NCBI GenBank assembly: GCA_937884725.1
Contig: CAKZYH010000409.1
Span: 1-38,545 of the forward strand
Direction of reading: 5' to 3'
Length of the DNA: 38,545 bases
DNA from: an uncultured Paracoccaceae bacterium
GTDB taxonomy: Bacteria > Pseudomonadota > Alphaproteobacteria > Rhizobiales > Amorphaceae
A program made the position numbers and the translations under genes. Of this stretch, positions 9,840-20,524 are shown piece by piece; position 1 is the first letter of the stretch; each line of letters starts with the position of its first letter. The notes under the pieces are model-generated. The model searched no databases. It saw nothing but the letters and a program-made list of their open reading frames with translations, and was not told the DNA's origin.

Positions 9840-11101
9840 TGGTCGGTGCGGCGTTTGTGGTGCTGCTCCTGCTTGGGGTGCCGATAGCGTTCGTTCTGGC
9901 GGGGACGGCGCTGTTTTACATCGTTTGGTCCGATCAGACGCTACTCCTGCAGTCGTTCGCGCAGCAGATGTTCTCCGGCATTGAAAGCTATGGGCTGCTT
10001 GCGATCCCGCTGTTCATGCTGACTGGGGAGTTGATGAATGAAGGCGGAATCACCAAGCGGTTGGTGAGTTTTGCGTCCGTCTTCATGGGACGCACGCGCG
10101 GCGGGCTCGCTTACATCAACCTGATTGTGAACACGCTGGTCGCGTCGATCATGGGCTCGGCAGCCGCTCAGATGGCGGTCATGGCGCGGGCCATGGTGCC
10201 GGCCATGGAGCGGGAGGGCTATCCAAAACCGTTCGCGGCCGCGACCACTGCGGCAGGTAGTCTGCTGTCGCCGATCATTCCGCCGTCGATGCTGTTCGTG
10301 ATCTACGGGGTGCTGGCGCAGATCGCGATTGGCGACCTGTTCATTGCCGGGATTGTACCGGGGCTCATGATGGCGGCGGCGTTTCTGGCGACGTTGGCGC
10401 TGATTGGTACGCTGCGGGAGCTACCGATGGGCTCGTCGCTTTCGCTGCGGGAGCGGTTGATTGCGTTGCGCAACGGATTGCCGACGCTGATGATCCCGTT
10501 CGTGATTGTGGGTGGGATCGTGGCGGGTGTCGCGACGCCGACTGAGAGCGCTGCTGTTGCGTCCGTCGCGGCCGCGCTGCTCGGCTTTGCAGTTTACCGT
10601 GAGCTTGATTGGCGGCGGTTGCCGGCGATCTTGATGCGGACCGGGCTCAATGCGTCGATTGTGATTTTCATCGTCGCGGCGGCAAACTTGTTTGGCTGGG
10701 TCATTGTGTATGAGCAGGTGCCTCAGGCGCTCGCCGCTCAGCTGTCCGCGCTCACCGACAGCCCGCTGATGTTCCTGTTGATCGTCAACCTGGCGCTGAT
10801 CTTGGTCGGGATGGTGATTGATGGGATTGCGGCGCTCATTTTGATTGTGCCGATCCTGTTGCCGATCGCGATCAATCAGTACGGGATCGCTCCCTACCAG
10901 TTCGGCGGTATCGTTTGCATCAACCTGGTGCTTGGGCGTTTGCCGCCGCCGGTTGGGGCGGGGCTGTTTGTGATGACAGCGATGACCGGGGTCAGACCTG
11001 GGGCGATTGTTCGAGCGCTGGCGCCGTTCCTCATCGCGACCGTGCTTGTTCTTCTGTGTCTGTCGGTGTTTCCGGGGCTTGTGACGGTTCTGATCCGCTA
11101 A
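9839..11101 (+). CDS. dctM: TRAP transporter large permease (DctM family)
   Basis: About 420 aa polytopic; IPLFMLTGELMNEGGITKRLVSFASVFMGRTRGGLAYINLIVNTLVASIMGSAAAQMAV...PPSMLFVIYGVLAQIAIGDLFIAGIVPGL. Confidence 0.95.
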   Translation: MVGAAFVVLLLLGVPIAFVLAGTALFYIVWSDQTLLLQSFAQQMFSGIESYGLLAIPLFMLTGELMNEGGITKRLVSFASVFMGRTRGGLAYINLIVNTLVASIMGSAAAQMAVMARAMVPAMEREGYPKPFAAATTAAGSLLSPIIPPSMLFVIYGVLAQIAIGDLFIAGIVPGLMMAAAFLATLALIGTLRELPMGSSLSLRERLIALRNGLPTLMIPFVIVGGIVAGVATPTESAAVASVAAALLGFAVYRELDWRRLPAILMRTGLNASIVIFIVAAANLFGWVIVYEQVPQALAAQLSALTDSPLMFLLIVNLALILVGMVIDGIAALILIVPILLPIAINQYGIAPYQFGGIVCINLVLGRLPPPVGAGLFVMTAMTGVRPGAIVRALAPFLIATVLVLLCLSVFPGLVTVLIR

Positions 11102-12759
11102 ACCTGCTCTCGCTCCCGTTTGCGCTCCTCGGCGGCGAGGTAGCGGTGCACGGAACTGACTACCACCGAGCCCTCGCCAACAGCTGAAGCGACGCGCTTT
11201 ACGGAGCCGGAGCGGATGTCTCCGACCGCCCAAATGCCTGGGGTTCGGGTGGCGAAGGGGTCGCCGTCGTATCCGGTGACAATGAAACCCTTTTCGTCGA
11301 GTGTGGCATGGCCGTCGAGCCAATCGATGTTCGGGGCGGCGCCGATCATGATGAAAAGGGCGGTGACGGGCTGGTGCTTTGTTTCGCCGGTGTCTCTGTC
11401 TTTGAGGGTGACGCCGGTCAGTTTGTCGTCGCCGTGAAGCGCCACGACCTCTGTCTTGCTGAGGAGCTTGATGTCGGGGTCATTGTGAATTCGGTCCGAC
11501 AGATAGGACGACATGGTGGCGGCGAGGCCATCGGCGCGGACTGCGATGTGGGTACAGCGGGCGTGGCGGGAGAGGTACATGGCGGCCTGGCCTGCCGAGT
11601 TTCCTCCGCCGACGACGAGGACGTCTTGGCCGAGGCAGAGGCGGGCTTCGAGCTCAGTGGCAGCGTAGTAGATGCCGCGGCCCTCGAATTCTTCGATGCG
11701 CTCGAGCGGCAACCGGCGGTACTGAACGCCGGCGGCGACGACGAGGGCACGGGCGTGAGCGGTGCCGCCGTTGTCGAGTTCCAGGTCGAAGCCGTGGGGT
11801 TTGTCGCGAAGGAGTGTCACGCGGTGGGGCACGCAGAAGCGGGCGCCGAACTTGACCGCCTGGATCTCGCCGCGGAAGGCGAGTTCGGTGCCGTTAATCC
11901 CGGTGGGGAAACCCATGTAGTTCTCGATGCGCGACGACGTGCCGGCCTGACCGCCGATGCATGTGGCGTCGATGACGAGCGTCTTGAGGCCCTCTGACGC
12001 GCCGTAGACGGCGGCGGCAAGGCCGCCGGGTCCGGCACCGATCACCACGAGATCGAACAGCGTGTTGGGGTCTGCGGCCATCTCGAGGCCAAGGGCCGCC
12101 GCAACCTCGCGGGGCGTGGGCTCAACGAGGACCTCGCCTTTGCCGACGACCGCGCAGGTTCCGACTTTGGGGAGCTGACAGCGCTGGGCGACGGTCGCAA
12201 GGCCCGCATTATCGGTGCGATCCACGAACCGGTGGGGAATGCGTGAGCGGCTGGCGAATTCGCGCAGTGCGAGGCAGCTGGCGTTTCCGTCGTCACCGAC
12301 AATGACGAGGCCACCTTCATTCCACTCAATCAGGAGACGGCGGCGGGCGGCGAAGGCGGTGACGATGGTGTCTGAGAGCTCTGGGATGTGCGCGACGATG
12401 CGCAGGATCGCTTCATTGCTGACAACGATGACCTCGGCGTCTTCGGCCGCTGCGCCCGCGAGGAACGTGCCCTGGCCCATCAGCATGCCGAGTTCGCCGA
12501 TGAAGTTGCCGGCGGGAAGGTGGACAACGACGTTGTTAGACGCGGGATCGATGATGTCGACCGCGCCTGTCTCGATGTAAATGAAGTCGTACCGGGGCTG
12601 GTTGACGTCGAAAAGCAGCGTGCCTGCCGGGACGGATCGGCGTTCGCCGTGCTCGGCCAACAGGTCGAGCTGCTCGCTTGTCAGCCTTGGGTAGGCGGCT
12701 TTGGTCAGTTCGTCCCGCTGCTCCGCGCGGCGCGCGGTGGTTTTTCCAGGCTGGGTCAC
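11098..12759 (-). CDS. cNMP-binding-domain / thioredoxin-reductase-like FAD-NAD(P)H oxidoreductase
   Basis: N-terminal cyclic nucleotide-binding-like domain (PAGTLLFDVNQPRYDFIYIETGAVDII...VVHLPAGNFIGELGMLMGQ), FAD GAGPGGLAAAVYGASEGLKTLVID, NAD(P) VVGGGNSAGQAAMYLS, and FAD-binding GIWAVGDIRSGSVKRVASAVGEG. Confidence 0.93.
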   Translation of the reverse strand: MTQPGKTTARRAEQRDELTKAAYPRLTSEQLDLLAEHGERRSVPAGTLLFDVNQPRYDFIYIETGAVDIIDPASNNVVVHLPAGNFIGELGMLMGQGTFLAGAAAEDAEVIVVSNEAILRIVAHIPELSDTIVTAFAARRRLLIEWNEGGLVIVGDDGNASCLALREFASRSRIPHRFVDRTDNAGLATVAQRCQLPKVGTCAVVGKGEVLVEPTPREVAAALGLEMAADPNTLFDLVVIGAGPGGLAAAVYGASEGLKTLVIDATCIGGQAGTSSRIENYMGFPTGINGTELAFRGEIQAVKFGARFCVPHRVTLLRDKPHGFDLELDNGGTAHARALVVAAGVQYRRLPLERIEEFEGRGIYYAATELEARLCLGQDVLVVGGGNSAGQAAMYLSRHARCTHIAVRADGLAATMSSYLSDRIHNDPDIKLLSKTEVVALHGDDKLTGVTLKDRDTGETKHQPVTALFIMIGAAPNIDWLDGHATLDEKGFIVTGYDGDPFATRTPGIWAVGDIRSGSVKRVASAVGEGSVVVSSVHRYLAAEERKREREQV

Positions 12760-12783
12760 TGGCTCTCATCCAATGCTATGGGG

Positions 12784-13404
12784 TCAGACCGGGAGGGAGA
12801 AGATGGCTGCCTTCTGCTCTGGCAGGTCGTTGCCGGTGAGATGGGCTGCAAGGGCGGCAGGATAAAGCTGGTGTTCCAAGGTGAGGACACGGGCTGCAAG
12901 GGTGTCGGCGGTGTCTGACCGTGACACCGTGAGCGCAGCTTGGGCAATGATGGGGCCTTCGTCCACGCCCTCGGTCACGTGATGGACGGTGCAGCCGTGG
13001 AGTTTGACGCCGTCGGCAAGGGCGCGGGCGTGGGTGTCTAGGCCTGGATAAAGCGGCAGAAGGGACGGGTGGATGTTGATGATCCGCCCGTGCCACGCGC
13101 TCACAAGGTCCGGCCCAAGGATGCGCATGAAGCCGGCGAGGCAGATGAGCTCTGCTCCGGACCTGCGGACGGCCGCTTCAATGGCGGCGTCAAAGCTACC
13201 GCGGCCGCGGGCGGTTCCGCGGTCGAGGACATGGGCGTTGAGGTCGTTTTGGCGGGCGAAGTTGAGGCCGGGTGCGTCGGCGCGGTCGCTGGCGACAAGC
13301 GCGATGCGGGCCGGAAAGTCTGGTGAGGCGGCCGCGTTGGCGAGGGCGCGCATGTTGCTGCCGCGGCCGGATAGCAGGACGGCGATAGGGGTCTTCGTGC
13401 TCAC
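12784..13404 (-). CDS. purN: Phosphoribosylglycinamide formyltransferase
   Basis: IAVLLSGRGSNMRALANA...IINIHPSLLPLYPGLDTHARALADGVKLHGCTVHHVTEGVDEGPIIAQAA; GTG start overlaps the purM stop (GTGA). Confidence 0.95.
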   Translation of the reverse strand: MSTKTPIAVLLSGRGSNMRALANAAASPDFPARIALVASDRADAPGLNFARQNDLNAHVLDRGTARGRGSFDAAIEAAVRRSGAELICLAGFMRILGPDLVSAWHGRIINIHPSLLPLYPGLDTHARALADGVKLHGCTVHHVTEGVDEGPIIAQAALTVSRSDTADTLAARVLTLEHQLYPAALAAHLTGNDLPEQKAAIFSLPV

Positions 13405-14456
13405 GCTATGGTGCACGCCGGTGAGGCTTCGTCGCGCATTTCGAGTGAGCCGATGGGAACGGCCGTTTGACCTGTGCTTGTGATGGCTTCGATGGCGGCA
13501 TCGGTCGCCGACGCGCTCACGCACGCGACCATTCCGACGCCGCAATTGAAGGTGGCTTCCATCTCGGGTGCCGAGAGGCCGCTTTCGGTGGCGAGAAAGG
13601 TCATGACCGGGTGGGGCGGGATGTCGTTCCGCCTGATGTGGGCGACAAGGTGCGGCGGGAGCATCCGTGGGACGTTGCCGGTGATGCCACCGCCCGTGAT
13701 GTGGGCGAAGCCGCGGACGTCATGGGGAATTGCTGACAGCAAGGCGCGAACTGCGGCGCTGTAGATGATCGTTGGGGTCATCAGTGCCTTGCCGAGAGTG
13801 GTCTCACCGAAAGGTGATGCAAGATCCCAGCCTTTGGTTTCCGCAAGGCGCCGGATGAGGCTGTAGCCGTTACTGTGCGCGCCGGACGACGCGATGCCGA
13901 TGAGGGTATCGCCCGCTTCCATATCGGTTTTGCGTGGCAGCACGCGGTTGCGCGGGACGGCACCGACCACAAAGCCTGCCAGGTCGTAGTCGTCGTTTTG
14001 ATAGAGCCCGGGCATTTCAGCGGTTTCGCCGCCGATGAGGGCGCAGCCTGCGTCTTTGCAGCCGCGTGCTATGCCACCCACGACGCTGGTGGCCGTCTCG
14101 ACGTCGAGTTTGCCGGTGGCGAAATAGTCGAGGAAAAAGAGTGGCTCCGCGCCTTGGGCGAGGAGGTCGTTGACGCACATGGCGACGAGGTCGATGCCGA
14201 CCGTGTCGTGTGTTCCGAGATCGATGGCGAGGCGTAGCTTTGTGCCGACGCCGTCGGTGGCGGCGACGAGAAAACTGTCGGCGTGGCCTGCTGCGGCGGG
14301 GTCGAATAGGGCAGCGAAGCCGCCGAGCGAGTCGGTAACGCCCGGGCGCGTTGTGGCGGCGGCCAGGGGCTTTATGCGTTCAACAAGCGCATCGCCCGCG
14401 GCGACGTTGACGCCGGCGGCGCTATAGGCGGCGCGGAGATCTTTGGGGTCGGCCAT
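13401..14456 (-). CDS. purM: Phosphoribosylformylglycinamidine cyclo-ligase
   Basis: ATDGVGTKLRLAIDLGTHDTVGIDLVAMCVNDLLAQGAEPLFFLDYFATGKLD...GGETAEMPGLY...GIASSGAHSNGYSLIRR. Confidence 0.97.
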   Translation of the reverse strand: MADPKDLRAAYSAAGVNVAAGDALVERIKPLAAATTRPGVTDSLGGFAALFDPAAAGHADSFLVAATDGVGTKLRLAIDLGTHDTVGIDLVAMCVNDLLAQGAEPLFFLDYFATGKLDVETATSVVGGIARGCKDAGCALIGGETAEMPGLYQNDDYDLAGFVVGAVPRNRVLPRKTDMEAGDTLIGIASSGAHSNGYSLIRRLAETKGWDLASPFGETTLGKALMTPTIIYSAAVRALLSAIPHDVRGFAHITGGGITGNVPRMLPPHLVAHIRRNDIPPHPVMTFLATESGLSAPEMEATFNCGVGMVACVSASATDAAIEAITSTGQTAVPIGSLEMRDEASPACTIA

Positions 14457-14574
14457 AGTCAGCGCAATGACATGCTAGCGGGGCTGTTGGAAAGGCCTGT
14501 GAATAACGCGGACTGACCCTGCCGCGGCGTGATCTTCACAAGAGGGCCACTATGGTGGCGTTGCGATAACGCGC

Positions 14575-15231
14575 GTGGGGGCTATGGGCGAACAGCTAGC
14601 TCTGGACTTGGGGTTGCCGCCAATTCCGCGGGAGACCGTTGTGAGCCGCAGCAACGAGGCGGCTGCCGCGATTGTTGCGCGATGGCCGGCGTGGCCTGGG
14701 CCGATCGTGCGGCTCAACGGGCCAGAGGGCAGCGGCAAAAGCCATTTGGCGGCTGCTTTTGTGCGCGATAGCGGTGGAACCTTGGTGACCGGGCGCGATG
14801 TTGCACGGCACGATCCCCTAGCGCTGGCTGAGCAGCCTGTGGCGGTTGATGATGCGGGCGGTGCGGACGAGGCAGCGCTCTTCCACCTCATCAATGCCGT
14901 TCGCGAGAGGGGAACGGGGCTGCTTCTGACGAGCCGGCACACCCGACCCGTTGGGCTTGCTGATTTGGCGTCACGGCTGCGGGCGGCGGCTGACGTTGCG
15001 CTGTTGCCGCCGGACGATGCGCTGTTGAGGCAAGTGATGATCGAGGCGTTTGCGGAACGACAGCTCGCGCCGCGGCCGGAGGTCATTGATTTCCTCCTCG
15101 GCCGTGTGGAGCGAACGCTTCATGGCGTGATGGCGATCGTGGCGCAGATGGATCAGGAAAGTCTCCGGACCATGCGGCCACCGACCCGACCGCTTGCGGC
15201 AAAGGTTCTAGAGTTGGGGTTGTTTGGCTAG
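14575..15231 (+). CDS. hdaA: DnaA-related regulatory protein HdaA-like
   Basis: [11 protein letters not shown]-terminal beta-clamp-binding-like motif; [14 protein letters not shown] Walker A; DnaA AAA+ short form; located between purM and ppk. ATG at 14584 is an alternative start. Confidence 0.85.
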   Translation: MGAMGEQLALDLGLPPIPRETVVSRSNEAAAAIVARWPAWPGPIVRLNGPEGSGKSHLAAAFVRDSGGTLVTGRDVARHDPLALAEQPVAVDDAGGADEAALFHLINAVRERGTGLLLTSRHTRPVGLADLASRLRAAADVALLPPDDALLRQVMIEAFAERQLAPRPEVIDFLLGRVERTLHGVMAIVAQMDQESLRTMRPPTRPLAAKVLELGLFG

Positions 15232-15287
15232 GCGCTGGTTACGCGGGCGGCGGGCTGTGGCATAGCGGTGACGCGCCCAACAGGGAG

Positions 15288-17456
15288 ATGACGATGGCTG
15301 ACACCATTGCATTGGAGACCGTGCCGAAGGCGTCGTCCCGGCAGCTTCGCGACAGCCCTGATCGGTTTATTAACCGCGAGCTTTCCTGGCTCTCGTTCAA
15401 CCGCCGGGTGCTTGAGGAAGCTGACAATCCGCATCATCCGCTTCTGGAGCGGCTGCGGTTTTTGTCGATTTCCGCCAACAACCTTGATGAATTCCTGATG
15501 GTTCGCGTTGCGGGCATCATTGCCCAGCAGCGGGCCGGGGTTGATGCAAGAAGCGCCGATGGCCTCACTGTCGGAGAGCAACTGGCGCGGATTAACAAGG
15601 GTGTTGGCGAGCTGTTGGCAGAGCAGCAGAAGCAGCTGAAGGGGCTGCGCGCTGAGCTTGCGCAAGGTGGCATCGCAATTGCCGAATTGGACGAGGTCAC
15701 AGAGCAAGAACGCGAGCGGCTCGAGGAACGTTTTGCGACGCATATTTTCCCTGTTCTGACACCGCTCGCCATCGATCCGGCGCACCCGTTTCCGTTCATT
15801 CCCAACCTTGGCCTGTCGCTGGTGCTTCAGCTGAAGTCGCCGGAGGGCGAGAAGCGTGTGGCGCTGGTGCGGATCCCGGCGCAGGTCGAGCGCTTTGTGA
15901 AGCTGGATGGCGAGGGGACGGGGCAGCGATTTGTTACGCTCGGCAACGCTATCCGACTCAACTTGGATATGCTGTTCCCGGCCCATGAGGTGATGGCAAC
16001 CGGATCGTTCCGGGTCATTCGCGACAGCGACTTAGAGATCGAGGAAGAGGCCGAGGATCTCGTGCGCACTTTTGAAAGTGCGTTGAAAAGGCGGCGCCGC
16101 GGATCTGTGATCCGGATGGAGATTGAGAAATCGACGCCGTCGTCGCTGCGTGAGTTCGTGGCTGAGAACCTTGGCGTCGACAGTGATGGGATGCTGGTGA
16201 TCGACGGCATCTTGGCGCTGAAGGATCTGTCGCGGTTGGTGTCGTTGGACCGGCCTTCGCTGAAGTTCCAGCCCTATGCGCCGCGCTTTCCGGAGCGGGT
16301 GCGCGACCAGGGGGGCGATGCGTTTGCCGCGATCCGGTCCAAGGACATGGTCATTCACCACCCGTACGAATCGTTTGACGTCGTGGCGCAATTCTTGGCG
16401 CAGGCTGCGAACGATCCCGATGTCGTGGCAATCAAGCAGACGCTGTATCGCACCAGTAACGATAGTCCGATTGTGGCCGCGCTTATTGCGGCGGCGGATG
16501 CCGGCAAGTCGGTGACGGCTCTCATTGAAATTAAGGCGCGCTTCGATGAGGAGGCGAACATTAAGTGGGCGCGCGATTTGGAGCGTGCAGGCGTGCAGGT
16601 CGTGTTCGGCTTTATGGAGCTGAAAACGCACGCCAAGTTGTCGCTAGTGGTGCGGCGCGAGAGCGGGCGTCTCGCCAGTTATGTCCATATTGGGACGGGC
16701 AATTACCATCCGATTACGGCGAAGATTTACACCGATCTGTCCTTCTTCACCGCAGATGCTGAGATCGCTCAGGATGTGGCGCGGGTGTTTAACTTCGTGA
16801 CCGGGTATGCGCAGCCGGGTGAATTATCCCGGCTCGCCGTGTCGCCGATTACCCTACGTCGGCGCATTCTGGATCACATTGCCGGTGAGATCGCGCATGC
16901 TCGGGCGGGTCGTCCGGGTCGGATCTGGATGAAGATGAATTCTCTCGTCGATCCGAAGATTATTGACGCGCTTTATGAGGCGTCCAGTCATGGCGTGCGA
17001 GTTGATCTGGTTGTCCGAGGGATCTGTTGCTTGCGACCTGAAGTTCCAGGGCTGTCTGAAAACATCTACGTGAAGAGTATTATTGGCCGTTTTCTGGAGC
17101 ACAGCCGGATTTTTTGTTTTGGTAACGGGGCGGAGATGCCGTCCCGGTCCGCCATTGTCTACATCGGGTCAGCCGATCTGATGCCGCGTAACCTTGATCG
17201 GCGCGTGGAGACACTGGTGCCGATCGACAATGAGACAGTCCACCAACAGATTTTGGACCAAATTATGCAGGTTTCGTTGCGGGACAATCAGCAGAGTTGG
17301 CGTGTGCTGCCGGATGGGTCCCATGAACGCATTAAGGTGCCGCCGGGCGAGGACGCTGTGAACGCACATGACTACTTCATGACCAACCCGTCGCTGTCGG
17401 GCCGGGGACGGGCGGCCGATCCGGCGCGGGCCGAGATCGGGGATCTGTTTCGTTGA
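15288..17456 (+). CDS. ppk1: Polyphosphate kinase 1
   Basis: [19 protein letters not shown]...[77 protein letters not shown]...[10 protein letters not shown]. Confidence 0.97.
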   Translation: MTMADTIALETVPKASSRQLRDSPDRFINRELSWLSFNRRVLEEADNPHHPLLERLRFLSISANNLDEFLMVRVAGIIAQQRAGVDARSADGLTVGEQLARINKGVGELLAEQQKQLKGLRAELAQGGIAIAELDEVTEQERERLEERFATHIFPVLTPLAIDPAHPFPFIPNLGLSLVLQLKSPEGEKRVALVRIPAQVERFVKLDGEGTGQRFVTLGNAIRLNLDMLFPAHEVMATGSFRVIRDSDLEIEEEAEDLVRTFESALKRRRRGSVIRMEIEKSTPSSLREFVAENLGVDSDGMLVIDGILALKDLSRLVSLDRPSLKFQPYAPRFPERVRDQGGDAFAAIRSKDMVIHHPYESFDVVAQFLAQAANDPDVVAIKQTLYRTSNDSPIVAALIAAADAGKSVTALIEIKARFDEEANIKWARDLERAGVQVVFGFMELKTHAKLSLVVRRESGRLASYVHIGTGNYHPITAKIYTDLSFFTADAEIAQDVARVFNFVTGYAQPGELSRLAVSPITLRRRILDHIAGEIAHARAGRPGRIWMKMNSLVDPKIIDALYEASSHGVRVDLVVRGICCLRPEVPGLSENIYVKSIIGRFLEHSRIFCFGNGAEMPSRSAIVYIGSADLMPRNLDRRVETLVPIDNETVHQQILDQIMQVSLRDNQQSWRVLPDGSHERIKVPPGEDAVNAHDYFMTNPSLSGRGRAADPARAEIGDLFR

Positions 17457-18961
17457 TGCTGGCTCCTGTGGTGTCGCGCGCCTTGGAACCATCGTTGGGT
17501 GACGGTGCGGTTGGGGTTATTGACGTTGGGTCAAATTCGGTCCGGTTGGTGTTGTACGAGCGGGCGTCCCGCGCGCCGACAATTCTGTTCAATGAGAAAG
17601 TGTTGGCGGGGCTCGGCGACAAGCTGACTGATGACGGCCGGCTTGATGAAGGGGCGATGGCAAGGGCGCTGGCCGCGATCAGGCGCTTCCGGCTGATTGC
17701 CGACTCCGCGTCTGCATCCAAGCTGACCATTCTTGCGACAGCCGCTGCGCGGGTTGCCGCCAACGGCGCGGCGTTCATTGCCGCCATCGAGCGGGAGGCC
17801 GGTGTACCTGTCCGCGTCCTGTCCGGGCCTGAAGAAGCGGAAATGGCAGGGCAGGGTGTTCTGTGCGGATTTTGGCAACCCGATGGGATCGTTGCTGACT
17901 TGGGCGGCGGTTCGCTGGAGCTTATCGATGTTGCCGCGCAGGCGCTGGGCACAGGTGTCAGCCACTCTTTGGGGACGCTCCGGCTGATGGCGGAGGCGGG
18001 CGGAGAACTGGACACGGGTGCTGCGCTGGCGCGGGAGGCGTTGGCGCCTGACGGGCCGCTCTCTGCGTTATCGGGGCGAACACTCTACATTGTCGGCGGT
18101 ACTTGGCGCGCGTTGATGCGTCTGCACATGGCGCGCGTCGGCTATCCCTTTAGCGTGCTTCACCACTACAGCGTGGAGTCTGACGTCCTGCGTGATTTCT
18201 GTGAGCTCATCTTGCGCGAAGGGGCGGAGGGGATCGATCCGGACGTGACTGTACCTCGCTCACGCAGGACGCTGATCCCGTGGGGGGCGTTGGTGCTTAA
18301 GGAGATTTTGGATCGTGGTAACCCCAAAGTCGTGATCGCGTCGGCGCTTGGCGTCCGTGAAGGGCTGATGTTTGCCGGATTGCCGGAGGAGGAGCGGCGC
18401 CGCGATTGCTTGATTGCGGCGTGTGAAGAGCTGTCGGTGTTGCGGGCGCGTTCCCCGGAAAACGCTGCCGAGTTGGTGGCGTGGAGCGGCGAAGTCTTTG
18501 CTGCGCTTGGTGTCACCGAGACGGTGACGGAGCGGCGGTTGCGATCGGCGGCCTGTTATCTGTCGGACATTGGATGGCGTGCGCATCCCGATTACCGTGG
18601 CGAGCAGGCGTTGGCGGCGGTGTCGAACATGGCGCTTTACGGGATTGATCATCCAGGGCGCGGCTATTTGGCAGCGGTTTTGGCACAGCGCTACAAGGCG
18701 CCCGCGGCGGGTGGAGCGACGGCGATGATGCCGGCGCGCTTTGCTGACCGTGCTGCGCTGCTCGCCGCGATTATGCGCCTGGCTTACGTGTTGGCACCTG
18801 GCGTGTCTGGGATTTTGCCGCTCGTGCGCGTTGAGCGCGATAGTGAGCGCTTGGTCTTTCGGTTGGGGGACCAGCTGGCGGCGCTGAATGGGGAGCGACC
18901 TCGGCGTCGTGCCCGAAACATTGGGCGTTTGGTTGGCCTTGAGGCTTCGATCGAGGTCTAG
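17456..18961 (+). CDS. ppx: Exopolyphosphatase / Ppx-GppA phosphatase
   Basis: VIDVGSNSVRLVLYE...ATAAARVAANGAAFIAAIEREAGVPVRVLSGPEEAEMAGQGVLCGF..GIVADLGGGSLELIDV; overlaps the ppk stop (TGATG). Confidence 0.94.
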   Translation: MLAPVVSRALEPSLGDGAVGVIDVGSNSVRLVLYERASRAPTILFNEKVLAGLGDKLTDDGRLDEGAMARALAAIRRFRLIADSASASKLTILATAAARVAANGAAFIAAIEREAGVPVRVLSGPEEAEMAGQGVLCGFWQPDGIVADLGGGSLELIDVAAQALGTGVSHSLGTLRLMAEAGGELDTGAALAREALAPDGPLSALSGRTLYIVGGTWRALMRLHMARVGYPFSVLHHYSVESDVLRDFCELILREGAEGIDPDVTVPRSRRTLIPWGALVLKEILDRGNPKVVIASALGVREGLMFAGLPEEERRRDCLIAACEELSVLRARSPENAAELVAWSGEVFAALGVTETVTERRLRSAACYLSDIGWRAHPDYRGEQALAAVSNMALYGIDHPGRGYLAAVLAQRYKAPAAGGATAMMPARFADRAALLAAIMRLAYVLAPGVSGILPLVRVERDSERLVFRLGDQLAALNGERPRRRARNIGRLVGLEASIEV

Positions 18962-19042
18962 AGCCCTTCTCGCTCATGTTAGGTCAAGCGACGCCGTTTG
19001 CCTGTTCGTTGGCAAGGCGCCGCTCGAAGGACTGCGTTTTTT

Positions 19043-19126
19043 TGGTGCGGGCGGCGGGAGTCGAACCCGCACGGCCGAAGCCCGCGGATTTTAAGTCCGC
19101 TATGTCTACCATTCCATCACGCCCGC
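19043..19126 (-). tRNA. tRNA-Leu (anticodon TAA)
   Basis: Minus strand GCGGGCGTGATGGAATGGTAGACATAGCGGACTTAAAATCCGCGGGCTTCGGCCGTGCGGGTTCGACTCCCGCCGCCCGCACCA: 7-bp acceptor, TTCGACTC T-loop, variable-arm GGCTTCGGCC, encoded CCA. Confidence 0.95.
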
Positions 19127-19282
19127 CAGCATTGCCGGGGTAGCAGCTTGCATCGTTGGCCATCAAGCTGGCGGGCGCTGTGTTTGTAAGGCGTCACCAG
19201 GGGTTTTTGTCCCAACCGTGTCTGGCCTTACGGCTCTACCGCGCGATGTGAGTAGGGTGCGTCTTGCGGAGAGGGGGCCCCG

Positions 19283-20521
19283 GTGGCCATTGCGGAGACA
19301 GTCGAGCCGATCACCACCAGCGATGGCCTTGCCGCGTTGTGCGAGCGGTTGCGTGGCGCAGCGTACGTCACGGTCGACACCGAGTTCATGCGCGAGACGA
19401 CCTTCTGGCCGAAGCTGTGTTTGATACAGATCGCGTCAAACACAGAGGCGGCGGTGATCGACCCGATTGCGCAGCAGCTGGACCTTGCGCCGCTGTTTGC
19501 GCTGTTTGTGGATCCAGCCGTGCTGAAGGTGTTTCACGCCGCGCGGCAGGACATTGAGATTTTTCACCATCTGTCCGGACGCGTGCCGGAGCCCATTTTC
19601 GACACTCAGGTGGCGGCGATGGTGTGTGGTTTTGGCGAGAGCGTTGCTTACGATTCGCTGGTGCAACGCATCACTGGGGCGCAGATTGACAAAAGCTCGC
19701 GGTTTACAGATTGGTCAGCGCGTCCGCTGAGCGACGCACAGCTGCGTTACGCTCTGGCCGATGTGACCCATCTGCGCGGTGTCTACGAGCACTTGGCGGC
19801 GATGCTGGAGGAGCGAGGCCGAGCTGACTGGGTTCGCGAGGAAATGAAGGTGTTGGCCTCGCCCGAGACATATGTTGTCGAGCCGGAGAATGCGTGGAAA
19901 CGGCTGAAGGGGCGTGCACGGCAGCCGGTGGAATTTGCGGTCATTCAGGAGTTGGCGGCGCTGCGTGAGCGCGAGGCGCAGTCACGCGATGTTCCGCGAA
20001 ATCGCATTTTGAAAGACGACCTCATTTATGAGGCGGCGATGCAGCGGCCTCAGTCGGTCGAGGCGATGGCTAAGTTACGGTCGGTGCCGCGGGGGTTTGA
20101 ACGCTCGCGGACCGGGCAGGCTGTTGTGGAGGCGGTGAAAGCGGTAGTCGCGCGACCGGCGAGCGAGTGGCCTTCCTTGCCCAAGCGCAAAGCCAACGTG
20201 GAAGGGGCGAACGCTGCCGTTGATCTGATGAAGGTTCTTTTGAAGCTGTGCGCCGAAGCGGAAGGGGTCGCGCCGAAGGTGATCGCGACGACCGACGACC
20301 TGGAAGCGCTTGTTTCAGGACAGGACACGACCGCTCTTCACGGTTGGCGCAAGACTGTTTTTGGCGATGCGGCTGTGAAGTTGCGCGACGGCGAGGTCGC
20401 CATTGCGTTCGACGGGCGCGCGTTGCGGACGATTGACTGTGAGCGGCCGGTGAATCCAGTGCCCGCGGCCGGTTCGCGTCGCAGGAGACGCAAGAAGCCG
20501 GCGACGGAAGGGGCTGGCTGA
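19283..20521 (+). CDS. rnd: Ribonuclease D
   Basis: VTVDTEFMRETTFWPKLCLIQIAS...VFHAARQDIEIF...FDTQVAAMVCGFGESVAYDSLVQ...DWSARPLSDAQLRYALADVTHLRGVYEHL plus HRDC-like C-terminus. Confidence 0.96.
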   Translation: MAIAETVEPITTSDGLAALCERLRGAAYVTVDTEFMRETTFWPKLCLIQIASNTEAAVIDPIAQQLDLAPLFALFVDPAVLKVFHAARQDIEIFHHLSGRVPEPIFDTQVAAMVCGFGESVAYDSLVQRITGAQIDKSSRFTDWSARPLSDAQLRYALADVTHLRGVYEHLAAMLEERGRADWVREEMKVLASPETYVVEPENAWKRLKGRARQPVEFAVIQELAALREREAQSRDVPRNRILKDDLIYEAAMQRPQSVEAMAKLRSVPRGFERSRTGQAVVEAVKAVVARPASEWPSLPKRKANVEGANAAVDLMKVLLKLCAEAEGVAPKVIATTDDLEALVSGQDTTALHGWRKTVFGDAAVKLRDGEVAIAFDGRALRTIDCERPVNPVPAAGSRRRRRKKPATEGAG

Positions 20522-20524
20522 CGC

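Noticed and set aside
19043-19126. tRNA-Leu as an integration site for the downstream phage-like cluster
   Set aside because: Housekeeping genes (rnd, gpt, others) separate it by about 4 kb and no duplicated tRNA fragment was noticed.
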